Made by a program: the position numbers and the translations under genes
Notes under the pieces: generated by a model
What the model was told of the DNA's origin: nothing
Database searches by the model: none
What the model saw: the letters and a program-made list of their open reading frames with translations, nothing else
Shown here: positions 7,057-16,466 of the stretch, one piece after another
How the letters are laid out: each line of letters starts with the position of its first letter
How positions within the stretch are numbered: the first letter of the stretch is position 1
NCBI GenBank assembly: GCA_003194525.1
Contig: NBIV01000501.1
Coordinates: forward strand, 1 to 24,685
Length of the DNA: 24,685 bases
Reading direction: 5' to 3'
DNA from: Gracilariopsis chorda
Taxonomy: Eukaryota; Rhodophyta; Florideophyceae; Gracilariales; Gracilariaceae

Positions 7057-7382
7057 GAGCGCGCGGGTGATGCGGGCGCGGCGGGACGTCGACCCGGAAT
7101 CGCATCGTGCAGAGCCAGGAAAGGTGGCGCCCACGAGAGCGGCGCGGCCACTGCCGTCATGTCATGATGACGTGACGACATGTCGTGCGATTTCAAAATC
7201 GTGCGTTGAAACGAAAAACGCGTTTTGGCGGCGAGGGCAAACGGTCCGTGCTCTGCGCCGCGCGCTGGCCACCCGCAAACGCTCCTCTCTCCCCATTGCC
7301 ATAAAATCGCCCTCCCCTTCCGCGCTCTCCGCCGCCCTCTTCCTCCCGCTCCTCCCCTCGCCGCCGTCTCCGTTGCCGCCCC
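7057..7382. promoter_or_regulatory. Divergent promoter of PEX10 and the KEN-box protein
   Basis: This 326-bp intergenic region separates two divergent start codons. It contains three close palindromes: GTCATGATGAC (7161-7171), CGACATGTCG (7176-7185) and CGATTT CA AAATCG (7188-7201). Next come ACGCGT (7218-7223), the core of the MluI cell-cycle box, and an overlapping TTTTGGCGG (7223-7231) that is close to the E2F consensus TTTSSCGC. The part nearest 7383 is strongly pyrimidine-rich on the plus strand, as in a 5' leader. Factor identities are inferred from motif likeness only. Confidence 0.5.
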
Positions 7383-8003
7383 ATGGACCCTTCGGCTCCG
7401 CACCGCGGCCCCTCGCCAACATGCTCGCCCTCCCAAGCTCCCTCCGAGCCGCTATCGCACCCCATCCACCCTTCCCCTCCCCGCTCCCCCCTCGACGTTC
7501 ATGAGTCTCGCACTTCTCCCCGTCCGTCTTCTCCGTCGCCGCCTTCCCCACCAAACACCCCGCTCGATGACCGCCACCTCGACGACCAACCGCCCACGTC
7601 CGGCTCCGCTGCTATAGCCCAGGAGCCCGCCAAGGGCAATCCAACTCCACCCCAAACCCCGCCCCCTTCACCGGCACCAATCCCGTCCGACCACCAACAA
7701 TCTGCGCTGCCGTCTCAGCCACTGCTCCCGGTAATTCATCACGATGACAAGGAGAACATCCCCCCCGATGCCTGGCAACAACCAGTGCAGCAACCGTCGA
7801 ACCCAAAAGCAAAGAAGCCTCTCAAACCCACAAAGCACCTCATCCCCCTGTCCGACCAGGGAATCCACAAGAAAAGCGACCGCTCTCGTTCCCCGCTTCG
7901 TGACATCACCTCAGCCGCAGTTGCAAATCGCAGTACCAACGTCTTGCGCCGTCCCCGGTCCCCGCGCAGGAAGCCGCTCAACCTGCGTTTCGCGATGCGT
8001 TGA
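7383..8003 (+). CDS. Small Pro/Ser-rich protein with KEN box and D box
   Basis: The product is 206 aa from an ATG in a good context (ccccATGg). The first 110 residues are almost wholly Pro, Ser, Thr and charged residues with many SP and TP dipeptides, so they are probably disordered. DDKENIPPD (KEN at residues 123-125) is a classic APC/C degron. RSPLRDITS (169-177) fits the D-box pattern RxxLxxI. SPLR and SPRRK fit CDK sites. The C-terminal 60 residues are basic. No fold or family is recognised. The arrangement resembles mitotic regulators such as securins, APC/C inhibitors or cyclin N-termini, but similarity is limited to the short motifs. The cell-cycle-like sites in the shared promoter fit this reading. 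Start and stop are clear and no intron is needed. Confidence 0.7.
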   Translation: MDPSAPHRGPSPTCSPSQAPSEPLSHPIHPSPPRSPLDVHESRTSPRPSSPSPPSPPNTPLDDRHLDDQPPTSGSAAIAQEPAKGNPTPPQTPPPSPAPIPSDHQQSALPSQPLLPVIHHDDKENIPPDAWQQPVQQPSNPKAKKPLKPTKHLIPLSDQGIHKKSDRSRSPLRDITSAAVANRSTNVLRRPRSPRRKPLNLRFAMR

Positions 8004-9242
8004 CCCCATGTACACACATTTCCTCTTCCGTGGTCGTGCCTACACACCGCTGTACATACACTTGCGAACTCTTCAATCTCACCTTTTGAGTTGTTTTTCT
8101 TGAGTGTCTTTGCCTTCTTGTTTGCGTGCCTTGCAACAGGGATCTTCGCCTTACCGTGCTACCACGTAAACTTGCCAAGCTTAGAGCCTTGTAAACTGCC
8201 GTGTTCTTTGCATCACACACGCAGCTCGCATCTTTATCTCTTCTGCTTGTCGCATGCTCTCATCGCACATACGTAATCTCTTTTTGTTCCCACGGACCAC
8301 TCCGCACGCGTCTGGTATAGATCCATTCTCGTATCCGAAATGTTCCACAGCTGTTTTGAAACGCACCGGCACCATTCCAACTCAACCAGTAACATACGTT
8401 TATCGTGAGCGCATGCAGAGCCTGAATGAGCGTTCCGTACACGCGAGACCATTCGCCCACAACATGTAACACCAAACACTTATCAAACTCTATACTGGGA
8501 CAGCTTATCATTTTCTTCAGCAAATGCAGCCAAGCTCTGTAACAAAGGAATCCGCAACTCTTCACGAATTGTTATCACAAAACCCAAACGCACTGACGCC
8601 CAATGTCAGCTGCGACGGGGCCCTGAAATACGGCCAAAACAATTTAACGCAGAGATATATCTGAGGAATATATGTCCTAGGGTAAGGGTTTACCAACAGA
8701 TCATGTTGCATGGATCAGTCTCTTCCGGATGAAGGCTACTGCCGCCACGACCACCAGGTTCTTTCGCAGGGCTTCTCATCTGAACACGAATGCAGATTTA
8801 CGGGAAGATGCGTTTGATATTTCAGGAGTCATCCGATACACGTTGTGACCAACCCTTCACGTATTTACATTCGAGTCGAAGATTACGACGAGACAGAAAA
8901 GCGCCGTGCTTCTTCAGTAGTTAAGTTTACTATTTGTCGAACTGTTCCGTGCTTTTAATTAAAGCCTTTCGTCAACCCGTGTGCTCACTGATTTCTGCCA
9001 CCGTCTTCAATTAAGTTTCTGTTCGAAGCCCTCTCAAAATGCTCCAACAATCAACAACAGTAACTAGCCTTCTCAACGAATCTTGTACGTTAAAAAGTCG
9101 TTCGAGTGTGAATACAGATCTGTGGCAGTAGGAATTTATCTGCTCGTCAGGACCCATTACAAGCGTCTGCACTGTCCCTGGTACCTCCCGGCAACCATTC
9201 GTAATCTACGTTTTCTTCTGTGTGCTTTCATGAACAGCGTTC
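8004..9242. other. Intergenic stretch, no gene recognised
   Basis: About 1.24 kb separates the KEN-box protein from the methyltransferase. It presumably holds the 3' end of the first transcript and the leader of the second. Open frames on both strands are short and without family features. No RNA gene, dense hairpins or long repeat was seen. Confidence 0.4.
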
Positions 9243-10637
9243 ATGACGACATCGCTACCGAATCATCTTCGAAACTACTTGCCTATTTACTTGTGGAAAC
9301 TTCTTACACCCACCAAAACATCAAAGCGGCTGGTGCAACAACAGTCAGACCTTGAACAGGAGATACCCGATCGAGTTGACGAACGATCAGAGGCAGAAAG
9401 CTCCATCGTAGAGAGTAACACTGAGATTGCAAAAATCATGCTTCCTCGTTCTGGGCCTGTTGCAAAGGAAGAAAGGAACATGGAGAACTTGAGAAGCATA
9501 CAACTCATCAAGAAGAGCGACAATGAAGGTTCCACCGGTCCGGCATTGTTAGATAAGGACAAAGCAGAATACTTTGGTGCGCGTATGCTCGCCTATCTGA
9601 ACAGCGGTGCTCTCGCAATGCTGATATCTATCGGACATAAGCTTGGACTTTTCGAGGCGATGGCCAAGCTACCGGCCGTCACAAGTGTAGAGTTGGCGCA
9701 AACAACAGAACTCCATGAAAGATACGTAAGAGAGTGGCTCGCCGCAATGTACGTCGGCGGCATTCTGGACTTGGAAGAGAAACGGAACAGCAAGCAGCAA
9801 GATAATCGGTACTCGCTTCCAAGGGAGCATGCTGCATTTCTTACCTGGGGACGAGGCCCGGAAAACGTCGCAGTGCTAACGCAGTACATCTCTATTCTGT
9901 CATCCTTTGAAGACAGAACCATGGAATGCTTTCGAAGTGGAAAAGGGATCCCTAACAGCGAGTTTGGAGAGCTCAAGTCCATCATGGCTGCAGATTCTGC
10001 TCAGACAATTGCTTCCTCTTTGATTGGATGGATTCTTCCTCTGGGCCAATCCATGATAGTGCAAGACTTGCGAGCCGGAATTGACGTTCTAGATGTGGAA
10101 TGCGGGACTGGAATCAATCTGATGACAATGGCGAAGGAGTTTCCAAAGAGTTGGTTTACGGGCTACGACACGAACCCTGCACTCATTGCGGCGGCTAAGG
10201 AGGCTGCCGAAAAAGAAAAGCTACAAAACGTCCGGTTCAAGTGCTCGCAAGTCACTGATTCCTCTGAATCATCCGCTTATGATCTAGTGACCTGCTTCGG
10301 CGGTCTTGTGGAAACCGGAGATGTGAAAAACGTGGTGAGACGCATTTATCAAGCCTTACGTCGCGGTGGAACTTTCTTGTTGCAAGATGTAGCATCCGAT
10401 AGCGATGTCAGGGCGAATCGTTCACACCCTGCCGGCTGTCTGCTGTATTCTATTTCTCTTATGTTCTCGTTGCCGACAACCATTGATAAGACCGGAAGGG
10501 AGGAAGATGCAGTGGGGGTTATGTGGGGCAATGATGTTGCTCTGTCCATTATTCGCGACGTGGGATTCAAATGTGATGGTATGAAGCGCCTTTCCGACGA
10601 CAACTGCAACGCTTTCTTCTTTTGCACGCGTGATTAG
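9243..10637 (+). CDS. SAM-dependent methyltransferase, Rv2258c-like
   Basis: The product is a class I methyltransferase of 464 aa. An N-terminal tail of about 100 residues resembles nothing known. The winged-helix domain of the Rv2258c-like family spans about 125-200 (KLGLFEAM, HERYVREWLAAMYVGGIL, SLPREHAAFL), followed by the family's linker (FRSGKGIP, ADSAQTIASSL, ILPLGQSM). Motif I is VLDVECGTG at 282-290, where the usual first Gly is Glu286. The acidic residue of motif II is Asp309 in FTGYDTNP, and the C-terminal MWGNDVALSIIRDVGF is typical. The substrate is unknown for this family. The start is the first in-frame ATG, but a later start (Met66 or Met80) would remove the unconserved tail. 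It is convergent with the dehydratase gene on its right. Confidence 0.85.
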   Translation: MTTSLPNHLRNYLPIYLWKLLTPTKTSKRLVQQQSDLEQEIPDRVDERSEAESSIVESNTEIAKIMLPRSGPVAKEERNMENLRSIQLIKKSDNEGSTGPALLDKDKAEYFGARMLAYLNSGALAMLISIGHKLGLFEAMAKLPAVTSVELAQTTELHERYVREWLAAMYVGGILDLEEKRNSKQQDNRYSLPREHAAFLTWGRGPENVAVLTQYISILSSFEDRTMECFRSGKGIPNSEFGELKSIMAADSAQTIASSLIGWILPLGQSMIVQDLRAGIDVLDVECGTGINLMTMAKEFPKSWFTGYDTNPALIAAAKEAAEKEKLQNVRFKCSQVTDSSESSAYDLVTCFGGLVETGDVKNVVRRIYQALRRGGTFLLQDVASDSDVRANRSHPAGCLLYSISLMFSLPTTIDKTGREEDAVGVMWGNDVALSIIRDVGFKCDGMKRLSDDNCNAFFFCTRD

Positions 10638-10828
10638 GAAAGGAGTTCAGCACGATTCGCTTGTTATGTTAGTGTGCCTCCAGTAAAAGTTCGAGTTATC
10701 AAAGGCAAAGGATGAAGTTTCCAGTTAGCCAGAGGTCGTGTGGATTTGTGTGTTACAAGTGTAGTAACGTGAGTTTCTTTAGCCAGTTGGACGACACCCT
10801 GGTATGTACAAAGGAAGATAATGCGTGG
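10638..10828. other. Convergent 3' intergenic region
   Basis: 191 bp lie between the stops of the convergent methyltransferase and dehydratase genes, so both 3' UTRs must fit or overlap here. No clear terminator structure was seen. Confidence 0.5.
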
Positions 10829-11938
10829 CTAAAATAAAACTTCGTCCGGGGCTGCTTTGTGTGTTGGATGAGCAACCAGTCCGCGTTTATAATCAGGCCA
10901 ACGTTCGAGGTTGCATTCATCTAGGTACCAAGCCACGGTATTTCGTATACCTTGTTCCCAAGACACCTTCTGTGTCCATCCAAGTTTCTTGAGCTTTGAG
11001 GAATCAATGCGATAGTGATGGTCGTTTACCTCTCTGTCCTTCACGAATGTGATATACGCATTGGGATTGCTGGGGTCTTGTAGACCAGACGCCCGTACAC
11101 AGTCGCGAACAACTTGAAGGTTGGTTTTCTCTTCGTCTGAACCAACATTATAGACGCCGCCAACATTGCCGCGGTGCATGATTACATCGAAGGCTTCTGC
11201 CATATCGGTGACATAGACATAATTCCGGCAGTGGTCTCCATTGCCGTGAATATAAGCCGGAGACTTCTGAGAGAGAAGGACACAGGACTTGGCAACAAGT
11301 TTGTCCGGATACTGTCTAGGTCCGTAAACGTTATTACCGCGGGTGATGATGATGGGCATTGAAAAGGACTTCGCATAGCCACGACAGATGAGTTCAGCCG
11401 CTGCCTTTGTGCAGGCATAGGGATTTGTAGGGGCCATGACGGAATCTTCTCTTTCAAAGTCGGTTTCACCGCCGTAAACTTCATCAGTGCTGACGTGGAT
11501 GAAACGCTTTATACGACCGTATTCGCGAGCGGATTCGAGTAGGACATGGGTACCAACGACATTGTTGGAGGTGAAAGAAATGGAGGAATGAAAGGAGTTA
11601 TCAACGTGAGTGCTTGCGGCGAAATGCATGATGGTGTCAATGTTTTCGGAGCGCAAAAGGTAGTCGACGAGACACCGGGAACGGATGTCGCCACGGCACC
11701 ATCTGAGATTCGGCCGGTCGAATAGCGGTGAGATATTCTGCTCTGCGGCGCAGTAGTCGAGTTTGTCGAGTACGACGACGTGGTAGTGTGGGTACCTGTT
11801 GACGAGCAGCTCCACGACGTGGGATCCGATGAAGCCGGCGCCGCCGGTGAGGAGAATGGACTTGGGGGTGTACGGTTGAAGGGTACCATTCGGGCCAGTC
11901 GGGTGATGGCCGTTGAGAGGAGCGAAGTACGAAGACAT
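10829..11938 (-). CDS. UDP/dTDP-glucose 4,6-dehydratase (RHM N-domain/TGDS type)
   Basis: This NAD-dependent extended SDR enzyme turns a nucleotide-activated glucose into the 4-keto-6-deoxy sugar, the first step to rhamnose and related sugars. From the ATG at 11938 it is 369 aa. The dinucleotide-binding TGGAGFIG is at 31-38, DKLDYC at 58-63, HFAASTHVDNS at 105-115, catalytic Thr-Asp-Glu in STDEVYGG at 151-153 and YACTK (Tyr174, Lys178). TRGNNVYGPRQYPDKLV and RNYVYVTDMAEAF are also family signatures. It resembles the N-terminal domain of plant RHM but lacks the C-terminal epimerase/reductase domain, so that step would need another gene. The frame stays open 232 codons upstream, with an alternative ATG at 12214. 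I prefer 11938 because similarity starts just after it and the upstream residues are not family-like. Confidence 0.92.
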   Translation of the reverse strand: MSSYFAPLNGHHPTGPNGTLQPYTPKSILLTGGAGFIGSHVVELLVNRYPHYHVVVLDKLDYCAAEQNISPLFDRPNLRWCRGDIRSRCLVDYLLRSENIDTIMHFAASTHVDNSFHSSISFTSNNVVGTHVLLESAREYGRIKRFIHVSTDEVYGGETDFEREDSVMAPTNPYACTKAAAELICRGYAKSFSMPIIITRGNNVYGPRQYPDKLVAKSCVLLSQKSPAYIHGNGDHCRNYVYVTDMAEAFDVIMHRGNVGGVYNVGSDEEKTNLQVVRDCVRASGLQDPSNPNAYITFVKDREVNDHHYRIDSSKLKKLGWTQKVSWEQGIRNTVAWYLDECNLERWPDYKRGLVAHPTHKAAPDEVLF

Positions 11939-14711
11939 TGTGGGGCTGTTGGTCTGAAGGAGGGTGCGTGTCGGGAGTGAGACAAAGAACGGAAACAAAG
12001 ACGGGAGCAGGCGGAAAAGGCGGTTCGGGTCAGAACCGACAGAGGGAGGCTGCCGATAAAGGCATTGCCTGTAGCAATCTACACTGTACAAAGATGGGGA
12101 GTTCCCTGGTACCAACGGTACTCTGCGGAGGAGGGCGAGTTTCGATGAAGCATCAGGAGCAGTGGCGCGCTGTGCATCATGAATGGAATGCAAGGCGGTC
12201 CAGCGCGACAGCATGTGAGGTACGATCCCTTGCCCCAGGGCGTGCGAGCATCTCTCTGCTGGCAGCACCTGTTCGCTCCTGGGCCCAATACTTGTTCGAC
12301 AAGTGGTAGAGCCATCTTCAGGCAGTGTATTCTGCAACTGGGAATAGATATGCTCGTAATAGATATGCACTGTGCACTGGGTTACAGTAAAGGGTTGGCA
12401 GTCTACACGTAGCAATCCCTTTAACCCTCCAACCCTTACCGACAGTAAATCCGTCTGCACTCCGCGGAAGTGCTCAGCGCGTTTGATTTTCTGAAGTACT
12501 ACGAAGGCAGATGCACGGAAACGTAAACGCCAAGCCTTAGCGTCAGTCGAACGCCGTCTCCGAGCCCTCGCTCGGCCTTTGCGATCTTCTGCTGCGAAAT
12601 TGCCTACCCTGCTGTCCCCAACAGAGAGGTACAAAGGGTAGTAATTGATTGCCCACTTACGGGGCCTTGAGGAGTCTTACCCTAATATTTCACGTAAGGC
12701 AAATCCGACTATGTCTGCCACACTTTGTGAGAAGAGTTGTACTTGCGAACTCGCATGATCTGGTCTCTTCGGGCGGCCTCTCTGTTGCGTGAGCCAGCCC
12801 TTTTCAGAAGCGGGTTATGTTCTCAGCTGAAGTTTACCTGCCCTCCAATGCGTCTGGCTTAATCGGGCACGCAAACGGAAAGGCATTTCGCGATAGTCAA
12901 AGAACTGGATGAATATCACCGTGATCTTCATAGTAACGATATCTCCAATCCGTGGGTTCCTGTGACACTGTACAGATTGATAGCGACTTCGTATGGCTTC
13001 ACGGAATGGGTGCCGCATGAAACAGTACACGCGGTTCTTGAGAAGGTCCCACCTGGGAAGCTGCTTCTACTGAATTGTAAAGCTCCTCTACAAGGCTGCA
13101 CAGCGACCCAATTTATCCTGCAAGAGTGCCAAGAAGCGTATACCCACCCAGTAGCTTACTCCTTCGTAATTCTTGGCAGCGATATCTTGGATGCATTGTG
13201 GAATACAGAGTAGTACATGGGCACCCTGCGTAGGGAGTAGGGAACGCAACCAGCAAATCTGTAACCACCATATCAGGATTTTGGAGTCAGGCACTTCAGC
13301 AAAGCCGTATGTCATGGTTTCGCAGTGTGGAATATTTGGTCCTCCAAAAGCAAAACTATCCTACAAAGACAAAAACACCATGGCTATGGCATCACGTACG
13401 GTCAGAATATCGGATCCATCCCCCCCGCTTTTTCGGTAATCTTTCGCGAATTGCCGGCGGCGCAGATATGGTGCTTTCTTGCTGTGAGTTTGGTTGGTTA
13501 TATCAGTTCCTTGTTTGGCTTCGACCACAAGTCCTCTAAACCGTCTTCCGCGATAACAATCTCCAGTTGCGTTTCGTTTGGCCTCGACAAAGTCTTCTAC
13601 CGAAGGGCCACATGTAGCTCTGGAATTTAGCGAGAGAGGGCAAGTCGGTGAGGGTGAATAGAATATGCCCGACAGCAGCCAGTAACGGTTTTGAAACAGT
13701 ACTGAGATCTCTTGAGAATGTCTGCCGTTCCGTGAAAAAGAAGGAAACCCAATGTTCTTTGCGAAAGATCGAGAAGTGTTCTGAAATTAAAGCAGCCCAT
13801 CTCATCTGTATGATTCAGAAGAATGTGATGGGCCTGGTGGAAAACAACACAGCAAATGTCAAGAACACTATAACAATGCGTGCAACACGAGGTACAAGAG
13901 AGGTGGCCATCGGCAAAACACGATAGGAGGTACGAAAGCTGAGTACATTGCAATAGCCGTCACAATCGGTGCTGTTGGCTTCGTCCATTAGCTGCGCTGG
14001 GAGTTCTGCAAGCAGCTACGTAGAAACGTTTCATGAAAGTTGGGGACAATGGTTGAATTCATTCGCGACGTGCTTTAGAACTCAGGTCTGACACTGGGGA
14101 AAAAAGACGAACGAAACCGCGTGACGAATTGCCTGATTAAAGCAGGTGGAAGTTTTGTCGACGACCGAGATATCGAGTTCTTTATATTTCTATGCTCGTA
14201 AGGATCCATCATGGTCGCATCCGAAGACTTTTTCGAGAACTGAAGCATACCCCGGTGCTTTACTTGCTTCCAAGCACAGGATGTGAGTCCAACGAAAAAG
14301 TGTCTTTCTCATATTTCTTGGGTGAATAACTTCCTTCTTTGAAAGGTAGCAATGAGCGTCGGCGGATTCCACCCCCAAAGTCTTGCATCCTACCAAACGC
14401 AACCCATGTGTGCAGACGTAGAACCAGCTGCATGCTGAGCCACAGCGCTGTACTTTATAAAACGAAATGGGCTCGTCGAGTACTACGGGATATGGGACTT
14501 CGAGAAGCATCCTGGAAGCGGTCGGAGAGGCGCCCCATCGGCTCACAGCCGTCGGCCACGCGCGCCGCTTGTCGGAAGGGACTACACCAGTAACCGCGCA
14601 GCAGCATTCATTCTACATGATTCTTACGTTCTTTCCCGATGTTTGGCCGACGTTTTCAGACTGTTCACCTCACTTCTTCCCTGTATGTTTGTCATGTGGT
14701 TGATTTCGCAT
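11939..14711. other. Gene-poor region, no gene recognised
   Basis: About 2.8 kb has only short open frames on both strands, none with recognisable domains. The part nearest 11939 is the presumed 5' leader of the dehydratase gene and remains open in its frame to 12634. A plus-strand frame at 13648-13926 and a minus-strand frame at 14190-14546 encode 92 and 118 codons of unremarkable composition, and I do not call either a gene. Confidence 0.4.
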
Positions 14712-14790
14712 ATTATGGTCTGAGGAACCCTGCAATCTTTGTGTCAAGATATACTTCACTTGGCAACATCGTGTCCTCTTTCGTCCAAGA
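14712..14790 (-). pseudogene. Truncated duplicate of the 492-aa gene's C-terminal codons
   Basis: On the minus strand this segment encodes WTKEDTMLPSEVYLDTKIAG, which matches WSKEDTLLPDGVDLDTKIAG at the end of the intact neighbour, and it ends in its own TAA at 14712. The nucleotide match to 15002-15070 is clear but diverged, at an offset of about 281 bp. Similarity stops abruptly upstream of the matched Trp. It is probably an old partial tandem duplication, or less likely an alternative terminal exon. Confidence 0.65.
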
Positions 14791-14987
14791 CCTTTTCAAC
14801 TGTTCCGTCACTGACGATACCGCGGCCTGTTACAACGCCGCCACAGCTTTGGGCTCGCGCTCTTTTTGCGTACATGCACGCAAACCGATGTAGAGAAAAG
14901 AAGCATGACGTGGATTTAAATCGCTCTCGGTTGCAGTTACGCTGCTACGCATCCAGGAAGGTAGATCTTTAAGCAAAATTCCCAAAC

Positions 14988-16466
14988 TCATGACGATCCG
15001 CTGAGCCCTGCTATCTTTGTATCAAGATCTACACCATCGGGCAACAACGTGTCTTCTTTTGACCATGAACAAATGTGGGCATACCCGCAACGAACCTCAA
15101 TAACAGGATACAAACCAGAACGTGTCTCGTCCATTGGTTTGCCATATTGGTTGCATATAACACCAATAACATCGCGAAGGGTGAGAGAGTTCTCCAAACA
15201 AGTGCATCCTTGTTCGCTTCCCGTCCTGTCTCCTGTATACACTCCATCTCGGTTTGCATAGCACGCTCCGAATATGTGGTTCGTATGCGAACCTGGGACT
15301 CTGAGTAAGAGACCATGCACTTCTTTTATGGACAAGTTCGCTGCACGAGCTATCTCACACACACAGTTTCCTAGCTGGCATATATCTCGGACTTTCCGCA
15401 CTTCCCTTCTGGTCAGTATGAATCGACGGCGCACGTTCATTACTATTACTTCATACTTTCCACTTGATACTTTCATGTCAAAATCTACCAGCTCCTGAAG
15501 GCGTAAAGCTTCAATTGGGTACATCCATCTTCCTTGTCGCGAAGCATTAGAGGTAGCACTGAGGATGGCCTCAAAGCAAAACGTCTCAGTTACTTCCATA
15601 AACCCTGGCACGTTATATTTACGGCAGACATGGACCTGTGTTGTGCAGTCATTTTCGTCTTTGCCGCCTTTTGTAATCTGGTGCTGAAGGCTGTCGCGAA
15701 GCACCTGATCGGCAAATTCTTCAAGATTGTACTTTGCGGCTATCTCTTTGTAGCGCGATACCAAGAATGCGCAATTGCAAAAGTTATCATCCACATCCTC
15801 CTCGCTTTCTTCTCCAATGTAGTCATCATCTGCCGAACTATCAGACGGAGTTTGTATCGTGCGTAATCTACCGCTTCCAAGATACACTACGTCGTCCGCT
15901 TCCACCAGGTCAACATTACCACGAGATGATACGTGGTAGATCTTCTTTCCAACTCTTCTCCTCAGTCCTAGTGAACAGACCTTGAAACCCCAAGTCTCTT
16001 TTGGGATGAAATTTCGGTGCAACGGCACAGGTCTGTCGGCTTGAACTGTTGAATGGCATTCGGGAGAAGCCCCTGTTATTCGATTGACACAGGCAAAGGG
16101 GCCCGTAAAGTATACCTGGCCTGTCAAAAGAAACTGACTCCATTTCTTGTACAGTCTCACTTGCCTTTGCGTCAGCTTTCTCAAATTACTCGGGCGCATG
16201 AGCCTATCTGTCCCTGGCAGATCTGAGACCCTACGTATCTGGAGTTCATTTGTGCCTATTAGAACATACAAACGGTGGTCATAGATCCGAAAAGCTATGG
16301 AATCACGTAAGCTGACGTGCTCATCTTGAACATAGGTTTCCACGCTTGCATTGCTTGAGTCATCGGATATTTGTAGTTTCAAAGCATCGTAGGAATGTCT
16401 ACTCAGCCGGCAGCCGTTTGCTGTAGAAAGAAGCGCAGGATACGTTACGTAACCGCTGCTTGCCAT
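14988..16466 (-). CDS. Orphan 492-aa protein with a possible helix-turn-helix segment
   Basis: This long uninterrupted frame runs from an ATG at 16466 to a TGA at 14988. I do not recognise its family. An acidic patch (DDDYIGEESEEDVDD) lies near 213-227. A basic segment with helix-turn-helix character (RRFILTRREVRKVRDICQ, then EIARAANLSIKEVHGLL) spans about 347-388. The protein has many Cys and Tyr residues, and DxDTKIAG lies near its end. It could be a DNA-binding regulator or a gene of an unclassified mobile element, but both ideas rest only on the HTH-like segment. A broken copy of its last codons lies just downstream, which shows this locus has been duplicated. A length of 492 codons argues strongly against a chance frame. 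Confidence 0.7.
   Translation of the reverse strand: MASSGYVTYPALLSTANGCRLSRHSYDALKLQISDDSSNASVETYVQDEHVSLRDSIAFRIYDHRLYVLIGTNELQIRRVSDLPGTDRLMRPSNLRKLTQRQVRLYKKWSQFLLTGQVYFTGPFACVNRITGASPECHSTVQADRPVPLHRNFIPKETWGFKVCSLGLRRRVGKKIYHVSSRGNVDLVEADDVVYLGSGRLRTIQTPSDSSADDDYIGEESEEDVDDNFCNCAFLVSRYKEIAAKYNLEEFADQVLRDSLQHQITKGGKDENDCTTQVHVCRKYNVPGFMEVTETFCFEAILSATSNASRQGRWMYPIEALRLQELVDFDMKVSSGKYEVIVMNVRRRFILTRREVRKVRDICQLGNCVCEIARAANLSIKEVHGLLLRVPGSHTNHIFGACYANRDGVYTGDRTGSEQGCTCLENSLTLRDVIGVICNQYGKPMDETRSGLYPVIEVRCGYAHICSWSKEDTLLPDGVDLDTKIAGLSGSS

Noticed and set aside
6881..7554. Several long overlapping frames on both strands over the PEX10 5' region and promoter
   Set aside because: GC-rich sequence has few stops. 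The frames overlap PEX10 or the KEN-box gene in other phases and have simple Arg/Pro/Ser/Gly composition.
13627..13953. Short frames on both strands (13648-13926 plus, 13627-13953 minus)
   Set aside because: They overlap in antisense with no conserved motif, and their length is within chance expectation.
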